Origin: Catenovulum adriaticum
GTDB taxonomy: Bacteria > Pseudomonadota > Gammaproteobacteria > Enterobacterales > Alteromonadaceae
Assembly (NCBI RefSeq): GCF_026725475.1
Contig: NZ_CP109965.1
Span: 434,001 to 498,000 of the forward strand
DNA: 64,000 nucleotides
Direction: 5' to 3'
Shown here: one piece after another, positions 57,941-64,000 of the stretch
How positions within the stretch are numbered: the stretch's first letter is position 1
How the letters are laid out: every line of letters starts with the position of its first letter
Program-made: the position numbers and the translations under genes
The notes under the pieces: generated by a model
Databases searched by the model: none
What the model saw: the letters and a program-made list of their open reading frames with translations, nothing else
What the model was told of the DNA's origin: nothing

Positions 57941-58890
57941 ATATAGATGAATTATTAAGTGCCCTTGCAGACAAAGGCTTTCATTCAGGGGAAGATTTAG
58001 CAAAGCGATTTTCAATTTCGCGAGCGGCAATTTCAAAATGGATCAGTAAATTAAGAATGGCTGGGTACGATATTCACTCAGTACCGGGGAAAGGCTACTG
58101 TTTTGCACCTTATGTGCGTCCACTTGAATCATCAAAAATTGAGCAAGCGCTGTTAAACCATGTACAAGTGATTTTAACCGCCGAAACAGATTCCACCAAC
58201 GAAGATGTAAAGCGTGCATTTAGAGCTAACCAGACCACTTTACCTATATTGGCAACCACTGAAAAGCAAACAATAGGTCGAGGCCGACGAGGACGGGTAT
58301 GGCATTCACCTTATGCGCAAAATATATATTTAAGTTTGGGGCTAAAATTAGATGTGGCCATTAGTGAGTTATCAGGTCTAAGTATTGTTATTGGCTTAGC
58401 GGTGGCAGATTTATTACAGCAGCAAGGTTTACCGGTTCAGCTAAAATGGCCGAATGACATTTATTTGGAAGGAAAAAAACTGGGCGGTATTTTAGTAGAA
58501 CTTGAAGGTGCATTTGAGCCACCTTGCAATGTTATTATTGGTTTAGGGCTAAATGTGAATATGCCTCGCCAATCACAAGAAATTGACCAACCTTGGCAAA
58601 GCTTGTCTGAATTCCAAGGGCAGATAATTGACAGAACCGAACTCGTTATTCAATTGTTTAAACAGTTAACGACTTATATTAGTCAATTTTGTGAAAATGG
58701 GATGGCCGATTTTGTTGTTAAATGGCCAGCATATGACTTATATCATCACCAAAGTGTTCAGTTAATCAGTGGTGAGCAAGTGAAAACCGGTATTAATATG
58801 GGAATTAATCACCAAGGTGGGTTAGTGATGCAAGTGGGTAATGAAGAGCAGAGCTTTAACGGTGGTGAGGTTTCGTTGAGGCCCCTATGA
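57937..58890 (+). CDS. birA: Biotin-protein ligase / biotin operon repressor
   Basis: 317 residues. An N-terminal winged helix (FHSGEDLAKRFSISRAAISKWISKLR) is present, so it is the bifunctional repressor type. The ligase core has GRGRRGRVWHSPYAQNIYLSL (biotinyl-AMP loop) and LKWPNDIYLEGKKLGGILVE. It attaches biotin to AccB and represses bio genes. Overlaps murB and coaX by 4 bases each. Confidence 0.95.
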   Translation: MNIDELLSALADKGFHSGEDLAKRFSISRAAISKWISKLRMAGYDIHSVPGKGYCFAPYVRPLESSKIEQALLNHVQVILTAETDSTNEDVKRAFRANQTTLPILATTEKQTIGRGRRGRVWHSPYAQNIYLSLGLKLDVAISELSGLSIVIGLAVADLLQQQGLPVQLKWPNDIYLEGKKLGGILVELEGAFEPPCNVIIGLGLNVNMPRQSQEIDQPWQSLSEFQGQIIDRTELVIQLFKQLTTYISQFCENGMADFVVKWPAYDLYHHQSVQLISGEQVKTGINMGINHQGGLVMQVGNEEQSFNGGEVSLRPL

Positions 58891-59600
58891 GTATTTTATT
58901 GGTAGATGAAGGTAATACCCGAGCAAAGTTTGGGTTAGTAGATAAAACTGCCACCAGTTTTAACGTTAAAATACTAAGCTTTGATGAGTTAGCCCAAAAT
59001 AAAATTACAGAGGTTATTTTTGCAAGTGTTAAATCAGCAGATAACTCTATTTTAAAGCAAGTTGCAAAGATGCTTCCCAATGCCAATATTAAACAATTAC
59101 AAACGCAAGCAAATGCATTTGGTTTGAAAAACGCTTATCAAGTTGTAAATCGGTTGGGTGTTGACCGTTGGCTAGCCATGCTGGGTTCTAAAACTTTAAC
59201 TTCCAATGCGTTTATGGTTATAGATGCGGGGACAGCGGTAACGATAGACGCAGTGACAGCGCAAGGCCAACATTTAGGTGGTTGGATTTTACCAAATGTT
59301 ACTTTTAGTGCACAAAGCCTAGCAAAACGTTCAGGTAAAATCGAATTAACAGATAAGTATAACCCAGCAATTAATTTAGGAAATATAACTGAAAGGTGTA
59401 TTTTTAATGGATTGTACGCCAGTCATATCGCTTTAGTTAAATCACTCGCACAAGATTTAACAACGAAATATCAGAAAGTTGATATTTTTTTAGCCGGCGG
59501 CGACTGTGATATTTATCAAACTTTATTAAAATCACAAAAAATTCAGGCGAAAATAGAAACTAACTTAATATTTAAAGGCATGGGTTTATTTATTAACTGA
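58887..59600 (+). CDS. coaX: Type III pantothenate kinase
   Basis: 237 residues, ASKHA fold. LLVDEGNTRAKFGLV (phosphate 1), GVDRWLAMLG and VIDAGTAVTIDAV (phosphate 2) are the CoaX signatures. It phosphorylates pantothenate as the first step of coenzyme A synthesis and is not inhibited by CoA, in contrast to CoaA. It starts inside birA by 4 bases and is the last gene before the tRNA cluster. Confidence 0.94.
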   Translation: MSILLVDEGNTRAKFGLVDKTATSFNVKILSFDELAQNKITEVIFASVKSADNSILKQVAKMLPNANIKQLQTQANAFGLKNAYQVVNRLGVDRWLAMLGSKTLTSNAFMVIDAGTAVTIDAVTAQGQHLGGWILPNVTFSAQSLAKRSGKIELTDKYNPAINLGNITERCIFNGLYASHIALVKSLAQDLTTKYQKVDIFLAGGDCDIYQTLLKSQKIQAKIETNLIFKGMGLFIN

Positions 59601-59714
59601 ATGCTGTGGCGCTTGATTTGCTTATAAAGTATTCAGTTTTTTAGAGGGAAAACCGACAAATTGATTGAAATCTGTGCGAACAGTGAAAAAAAAGCTTTTT
59701 TATTAAAAAAAGGG

Positions 59715-59743
59715 TTGCAACGACCCAAGGGTTTCAATACACT
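59715..59743 (+). promoter_or_regulatory. Sigma-70 promoter of the tRNA-tuf operon
   Basis: TTGCAA (-35, 59715-59720) and TACACT (-10, 59738-59743) with 17 bases between them, followed by TCGCATC, a GC-containing discriminator typical of stringently controlled stable-RNA promoters. An A/T-rich stretch, a possible UP element, lies just upstream. The first tRNA starts 20 bases after the -10. Confidence 0.7.
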
Positions 59744-59763
59744 TCGCATCACTTTTTGACAGG

Positions 59764-59839
<76 letters not shown>

Positions 59840-59856
59840 TCAAAAATAAAAAATTC

Positions 59857-59941
59857 GGAGGGGTTCCCGAGTGGCCAAAGGGATCAGACTGTAAATCTGA
59901 CGGCTCAGCCTTCGCTGGTTCGAATCCAGCTCCCTCCACCA
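59857..59941 (+). tRNA. tRNA-Tyr (GTA)
   Basis: 85 bases with CCA encoded and a long variable arm (class II). Acceptor GGAGGGG with CTCCCTCC partner; anticodon GTA in CTGTAAA. Confidence 0.97.
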
Positions 59942-59975
59942 TATTCACAGTTTGAGGTCTACTGCTTAGGATTTT

Positions 59976-60050
<75 letters not shown>

Positions 60051-60057
60051 TTTTTTC

Positions 60058-60133
60058 GCTGATATAGCTCAGTTGGTAGAGCGCACCCTTGGTAAGGGTG
60101 AGGTCCCCAGTTCAAATCTGGGTATCAGCACCA
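60058..60133 (+). tRNA. tRNA-Thr (GGT)
   Basis: 76 bases with CCA encoded. Acceptor GCTGATA pairs with TATCAGC; anticodon GGT in TTGGTAA. Last of the four tRNAs; tuf follows after 83 bases in the conserved thrU-tyrU-glyT-thrT-tufB order. Confidence 0.97.
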
Positions 60134-60216
60134 TCCTAAAGTTTCTCTTACCGTGGCGTGTATCAATATTAAAACTGAATAGACAGTTTTAATCACAACT
60201 AATTGAGGTCTTGGAA

Positions 60217-61401
60217 GTGGCTAAAGAAAAATTTGAACGTACGAAACCGCACGTTAACGTTGGTACAATTGGACACGTTGACCACGGTAAAACGACTTTA
60301 ACAGCAGCAATCTCTACAGTACTAGCAAAAGTACACGGTGGTGATGCTAAAGATTTCGCATCAATCGATAATGCACCAGAAGAGCGTGAGCGCGGTATTA
60401 CAATCAATACTTCACACGTTGAATATGATACGCCAAGCCGTCACTACGCGCACGTAGATTGTCCTGGACACGCGGATTATGTAAAAAACATGATCACAGG
60501 TGCAGCTCAAATGGATGGTGCAATCTTAGTAGTAAGCGCAGCAGATGGCCCAATGCCACAAACGCGTGAGCACATCTTATTATCACGCCAAGTAGGTGTC
60601 CCTTACATCATCGTATTCATGAACAAATGTGACATGGTAGATGATGAAGAGTTATTAGAATTAGTAGAAATGGAAGTACGTGAATTACTTTCAGAATACG
60701 ACTTCCCAGGTGACGACTTACCACTAATCCAAGGTTCAGCATTAAAAGCTTTACAAGGTGAAGAAGAGTGGGAAGCAAAAATTGTTGAATTAGGTGAAGC
60801 GTTAGATTCATACATTCCAGAGCCAGAGCGCGATATTGATAAGCCGTTCTTGATGCCAGTAGAAGATGTATTCTCAATCTCAGGCCGTGGTACAGTAGTA
60901 ACAGGTCGTGTAGAATCAGGTATCATCAAAGTTGGTGAAGAAATCGAAATCGTAGGTATCCGTGATACAACGAAAACGACTTGTACTGGTGTAGAAATGT
61001 TCCGTAAATTGCTTGACGAAGGTCGAGCAGGTGAGAACATTGGTGCATTATTACGTGGTACTAAGCGTGAAGACGTAGAGCGTGGTCAAGTATTATGTAA
61101 GCCAGGTTCAATCACACCACATACTAAGTTTGAATCAGAAGTATACGTACTTTCGAAAGATGAAGGTGGTCGTCATACGCCATTCTTCAAAGGCTATCGT
61201 CCACAGTTTTACTTCCGTACAACGGACGTAACAGGTGCGGTAGAATTACCAGAAGGCGTAGAAATGGTAATGCCTGGTGATAACATCAAAATGGTAGTAG
61301 AGTTAATCTCTCCAATCGCGATGGACGAAGGTTTACGCTTCGCAGTTCGTGAAGGTGGCCGTACAGTTGGCGCCGGTGTTGTTGCTAAAATCGTTGAATA
61401 A
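60217..61401 (+). CDS. tuf: Elongation factor Tu
   Basis: 394 residues from the GTG at 60217, giving [33 protein letters not shown] lies upstream at 60205. G1 GHVDHGKT, G3 DCPGH and G4 NKCD are intact. Domains 2 and 3 follow with the usual ending [13 protein letters not shown]. It brings aminoacyl-tRNA to the ribosome. Codon use is more biased than in neighbours, as expected for high expression. It is co-transcribed with the upstream tRNAs. Confidence 0.98.
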   Translation: MAKEKFERTKPHVNVGTIGHVDHGKTTLTAAISTVLAKVHGGDAKDFASIDNAPEERERGITINTSHVEYDTPSRHYAHVDCPGHADYVKNMITGAAQMDGAILVVSAADGPMPQTREHILLSRQVGVPYIIVFMNKCDMVDDEELLELVEMEVRELLSEYDFPGDDLPLIQGSALKALQGEEEWEAKIVELGEALDSYIPEPERDIDKPFLMPVEDVFSISGRGTVVTGRVESGIIKVGEEIEIVGIRDTTKTTCTGVEMFRKLLDEGRAGENIGALLRGTKREDVERGQVLCKPGSITPHTKFESEVYVLSKDEGGRHTPFFKGYRPQFYFRTTDVTGAVELPEGVEMVMPGDNIKMVVELISPIAMDEGLRFAVREGGRTVGAGVVAKIVE

Positions 61402-61419
61402 TTTATTATTTAACGATTA

Positions 61420-61443
61420 AAAAAGCCCCGCAAGGGGCTTTTG
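61420..61443 (+). terminator. Terminator after tuf
   Basis: AAAAGCCCC pairs with GGGGCTTTT around GCAA. It lies 18 bases after the tuf stop and before tRNA-Trp. Confidence 0.88.
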
Positions 61444-61458
61444 TGTTTTAGTTTTTGC

Positions 61459-61535
61459 AGGGGTGTAGTTCCAATTGGTAGAACAGCGGTCTCCAAAACC
61501 GATGGTTGGGGGTTCGAGTCCCTCCACCCCTGCCA
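61459..61535 (+). tRNA. tRNA-Trp (CCA)
   Basis: 77 bases with CCA encoded. Acceptor AGGGGTG pairs with CACCCCT; anticodon CCA in TCTCCAA; TTCGAGT T-loop. Located between tuf and secE, as in many marine Gammaproteobacteria. Confidence 0.97.
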
Positions 61536-61543
61536 GATATGAA

Positions 61544-61568
61544 CCTCGCTTAAGGCGGGGCATTTTTG
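61544..61568 (+). terminator. Stem-loop after tRNA-Trp
   Basis: CCTCGC pairs with GCGGGG (one T-G pair) around TTAAG, followed by CATTTTT. Confidence 0.6.
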
Positions 61569-61617
61569 TCTATACCCAAGTAACTTTAGGGTATCTAAAT
61601 CCCGTAAAGGTTTTTGT

Positions 61618-61998
61618 ATGAGCGTAGAAGCAGAAAAGCAAGGGAGCAGTTTTGATTCCATTAAGTGGATTTTAACAATTGTGATCCTAGGTGCAGCAGT
61701 TTGGGGTAATCATTATTATACTGAGCAAGTTTCAGTTCTTTGGCGCGCATTAGGCGTAGTTGGGGCTGTTATCGTTGCTGGGTTTATTGCATTACAAACC
61801 ACAAAAGGTAAAGATGGTTTTAGCTTTGCCAAAGAAGCTCGCACTGAAGTTCGAAAAGTAATCTGGCCTACTCGCGAAGAAGCCTTGCGTACGACAGTTA
61901 TTGTCTTAATAGCTACGGTTATTATGTCATTGTTATTATGGTTTCTAGACGGGATCATGGTGCGATTAGTTTCATTTTTAACTGGATTAGGACTATAA
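61618..61998 (+). CDS. secE: Preprotein translocase subunit SecE
   Basis: 126 residues with three membrane helices, as in enterobacterial SecE. The conserved segment FAKEARTEVRKVIWPTREEALRTT precedes the last helix, which clamps SecY. It is followed after 3 bases by nusG, the universal secE-nusG pair. Confidence 0.96.
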   Translation: MSVEAEKQGSSFDSIKWILTIVILGAAVWGNHYYTEQVSVLWRALGVVGAVIVAGFIALQTTKGKDGFSFAKEARTEVRKVIWPTREEALRTTVIVLIATVIMSLLLWFLDGIMVRLVSFLTGLGL

Positions 61999-62001
61999 AC
62001 C

Positions 62002-62544
62002 ATGTCAGAACCTAAATTAAGATGGTACGTTGTACAAGCATTTTCAGGCTATGAAGGCCGAGTGTCTACAACGTTAAAAGAGCATGTAGCGTTGCATAAC
62101 ATGGAAGAATATTTCGGTGATATTTTAGTACCTACCGAAGAAGTCGTTGAAATGCGTGCAGGCCAAAAGCGTAAAAGTGAAAGAAAATTTTTCCCGGGTT
62201 ATGTACTAGTACAAATGGTGATGAACGATGATTCATGGCATTTAGTTAAAAGTACTCCACGCGTACTTGGCTTTATCGGTGGGACGAGTGATCGCCCAGC
62301 ACCCATTTCAGATAGTGAAGCACAAGCTATTTTAAATCGCTTACAAGAAAACCATGATAAGCCACGTCCTAAAACCTTGTTTGAACCGGGTGAAGTGGTT
62401 CGTGTTAATGATGGTCCATTTGCTGATTTCAACGGTGTTGTTGAAACAGTTGATTATGAAAAGAGCAGATTGAAAGTGTCAGTTTTAATTTTTGGGCGTT
62501 CAACGCCTGTAGAATTAGAATTTTCACAAGTTGAAAAAGGTTAA
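62002..62544 (+). CDS. nusG: Transcription termination/antitermination protein NusG
   Basis: 180 residues. The NGN domain starts with [15 protein letters not shown] and includes [12 protein letters not shown] and [14 protein letters not shown]. The C-terminal KOW domain reads [22 protein letters not shown]. It links RNA polymerase with Rho or with ribosomal protein S10. It is co-transcribed with secE. Confidence 0.97.
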   Translation: MSEPKLRWYVVQAFSGYEGRVSTTLKEHVALHNMEEYFGDILVPTEEVVEMRAGQKRKSERKFFPGYVLVQMVMNDDSWHLVKSTPRVLGFIGGTSDRPAPISDSEAQAILNRLQENHDKPRPKTLFEPGEVVRVNDGPFADFNGVVETVDYEKSRLKVSVLIFGRSTPVELEFSQVEKG

Positions 62545-62644
62545 AGATTAATCTATAATCCGCGACCCATTCTTAGTCGGGTAGCCGTAAAGTAAGTGTC
62601 CTCGCATTTACTAGGCGTAGACCCATAATAGAGGTAAATTTAAC

Positions 62645-63073
62645 ATGGCAAAGAAAGTACAAGCCTTAGTTAAGCTGCAAGTTGCAGCTGGCATGGCAAA
62701 TCCGAGTCCACCAGTTGGTCCTGCGTTAGGTGCGCAAGGTGTTAACATCATGGAATTCTGTAAAGCATTTAATGCCCAAACAGAGAGCATTGAAAAAGGC
62801 TCACCAGTTCCAGTTGTTATTACTGTATATAATGACCGTTCTTTCACTTTTGAAACAAAAACGCCACCGGCTTCTTTCTTATTGAAAAAAGCATTAGGCC
62901 TTAAGAGTGGTTCATCTAAACCACATGTTGATAAAGTAGGTACGGTTACACGTGCTCAATTAGAAGAAATTGCTAAAGCAAAAGAACCAGATTTAACTGC
63001 AGCTGATATGGATGCAGCAGTTAAGACAATCGCTGGTAGCGCGCGTAGCATGGGCATAGTGGTAGAGGACTAA
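62645..63073 (+). CDS. rplK: 50S ribosomal protein L11
   Basis: 142 residues, the exact family length. [35 protein letters not shown] and the C-terminal RNA-binding part ending [10 protein letters not shown] are typical. It forms the GTPase-associated centre with L10 and 23S rRNA. A leader of about 100 bases separates it from nusG; GAGGTAAATTTA precedes the start. Confidence 0.98.
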   Translation: MAKKVQALVKLQVAAGMANPSPPVGPALGAQGVNIMEFCKAFNAQTESIEKGSPVPVVITVYNDRSFTFETKTPPASFLLKKALGLKSGSSKPHVDKVGTVTRAQLEEIAKAKEPDLTAADMDAAVKTIAGSARSMGIVVED

Positions 63074-63077
63074 TTCA

Positions 63078-63782
63078 ATGGCTAAATTATCTAAAAAAGC
63101 ACGTTTAATCCGTGAAAAAGTAGAACCAACTAAAGCTTACGATATTGATGAAGCATTAGAGTTGTTGAAAGAATTTGCTACTGCGAAATTCGTTGAAAGT
63201 GTAGATGCGTCTGTCAATCTTGGTATTGACGCTCGTAAATCTGACCAAAACGTACGTGGTGCAACTGTATTACCTCACGGTACTGGCCGTAGTGTTCGTG
63301 TTGCTGTTTTCACCCAAGGCGCTAATGCAGATGCAGCTAAAGAAGCTGGTGCAGATATCGTTGGTATGGATGACTTAGCTGATCAAGTTAAGAAAGGCGA
63401 AATGAACTTTGACGTTGTAATTGCTTCACCAGACGCTATGCGTGTGGTTGGTCAATTAGGTCAAATCTTAGGTCCTCGTGGTTTAATGCCAAACCCGAAA
63501 GTGGGTACAGTTACACCTAATGTAGCTGAAGCAGTTAAGCAAGCTAAAGCAGGTCAAATCCGTTATCGTAATGATAAAAACGGTATTATCCATACTACTA
63601 TCGGTAAAGTGGATTTTGATAACGCTAAGCTTAAAGAAAACCTTGAAGCATTAATCGTTGCATTGAAGAAAGCTAAACCATCTTCTGCTAAAGGCGTTTA
63701 TGTTGCTAAGGTTAGCTTGTCTACAACTATGGGCGCTGGCGTTCAAGTTGATCAAGCTGGTTTGTCAACACAAACTGCTTAA
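63078..63782 (+). CDS. rplA: 50S ribosomal protein L1
   Basis: 234 residues, as in E. coli. [20 protein letters not shown], the rRNA-binding [18 protein letters not shown] and a C-terminal [18 protein letters not shown] are present. It forms the mobile L1 stalk and in E. coli represses its own operon by binding the rplK leader. It starts 4 bases after rplK. Confidence 0.98.
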   Translation: MAKLSKKARLIREKVEPTKAYDIDEALELLKEFATAKFVESVDASVNLGIDARKSDQNVRGATVLPHGTGRSVRVAVFTQGANADAAKEAGADIVGMDDLADQVKKGEMNFDVVIASPDAMRVVGQLGQILGPRGLMPNPKVGTVTPNVAEAVKQAKAGQIRYRNDKNGIIHTTIGKVDFDNAKLKENLEALIVALKKAKPSSAKGVYVAKVSLSTTMGAGVQVDQAGLSTQTA

Positions 63783-63804
63783 TACTTGCTCAAAAAGCTT
63801 TACT

Positions 63805-63842
63805 TGGCCGCAAAGTTTAGTTAAACTTTGCGGCCAATTTTA
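63805..63842 (+). terminator. Stem-loop between rplA and the rplJ leader
   Basis: Long perfect stem TTGGCCGCAAAGTTTA / TAAACTTTGCGGCCAA with a 2-base spacer, followed by TTTTAA. It may terminate or attenuate the rplKA transcript. Confidence 0.8.
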
Positions 63843-63849
63843 AGGTCGT

Positions 63850-64000
63850 GCCTTTATGGCTCACGTCCCAGACCGTAGGTGCAAATAGTTAATCTCTGAT
63901 TTTATTGCTTAATTTCCTACGTAGACGGTGAAGGAACCTCGAAGAAGATTTATACCCTCTTCTGGACCTAATCCGTAAATCATTCCCAATCCATTGTTGA
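63850..64000 (+). promoter_or_regulatory. L10 (rplJ) leader, partly in the window
   Basis: CGTAGGTG and CCTACGTAGACGGTG with GAAGGAACC downstream correspond to the paired segments of the gammaproteobacterial L10 leader. L10-L12 bind it to repress translation of rplJL. The coding start of rplJ lies past the window end. Recognition is by these short segments and the location after rplA. Confidence 0.7.

Noticed and set aside
61410..61661. Minus-strand frame of 83 codons containing GWRDSNPQPSVLETAV
   Set aside because: It is the antisense translation of tRNA-Trp and the tuf terminator, a well-known annotation artefact.

Overview
The window looks like chromosome from a marine gammaproteobacterium of the order Alteromonadales. 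It is A+T-rich by eye. Housekeeping blocks follow the gammaproteobacterial order (miaB-ybeZYX-lnt, leuS-lptE-holA-nadD-rsfS-rlmH-mrdAB-rlpA-dacA-ybeD-lipBA, dusB-fis, purHD, and murB-birA-coaX-tRNA-tuf-secE-nusG-rplKA). A mannan-utilisation locus with a large TonB-dependent receptor also fits a marine polysaccharide degrader. Genus is not determined; a Catenovulum-like Alteromonadaceae is a guess.

Region 1 (1-14.3 kb) is a mannan/mannoside locus. It holds a GPH-type symporter (partial), a GH130 mannosylglucose phosphorylase, a mannobiose/cellobiose 2-epimerase, an SDR oxidoreductase, a lipoprotein clan GH-A glycosidase, a TonB-dependent receptor, a lipoprotein GH26 mannanase with two tandem C-terminal modules, a phosphomannomutase, a periplasmic binding-like protein and a possible truncated gene. 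Together they suggest: mannan cut at the surface, uptake through the receptor and symporter, mannobiose epimerised to mannosyl-glucose, phosphorolysis to mannose-1-phosphate plus glucose, then mannose-6-phosphate. A LacI-like palindrome close to TGTAACCGGTTACA precedes three of the transcription units.

Region 2 (14.5-21.5 kb) has yheS with its TIGR02444 partner, yheV, a VF530-type gene, a cold-shock gene with a long leader, and a sulfide/persulfide detoxification cluster (TauE-like exporter, metallo-beta-lactamase-fold dioxygenase, two YeeE halves, BigR-like ArsR regulator) with an inverted repeat in the divergent promoter.

Region 3 (21.7-41.4 kb) is core: tRNA modification, ribosome maturation, lipoprotein acylation, leucyl-tRNA synthetase, LPS assembly, replication, NAD synthesis, cell elongation and lipoate synthesis.

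Region 4 (41.4-54.7 kb) is mixed: type II NADH dehydrogenase, a DUF2760/Hsp70 pair, a DUF1080 lipoprotein, an RNA methyltransferase, purD and purH flanking an exported methyltransferase-like protein, dusB-fis, a small membrane protein and an aldehyde dehydrogenase.

Region 5 (55.1-56.9 kb) is the most unusual. A DUF3859-like gene is followed by a 424-residue protein with a Csx16-like N-terminus (CRISPR type III ring-nuclease family), two membrane helices and a CARF-like C-terminus with an ITGGK motif. No CRISPR array or cas effector is visible. It sits directly upstream of murB.

Region 6 (56.9-64 kb) is murB-birA-coaX, four tRNAs and tuf, tRNA-Trp, secE-nusG, rplK-rplA, ending in an L10-type leader.
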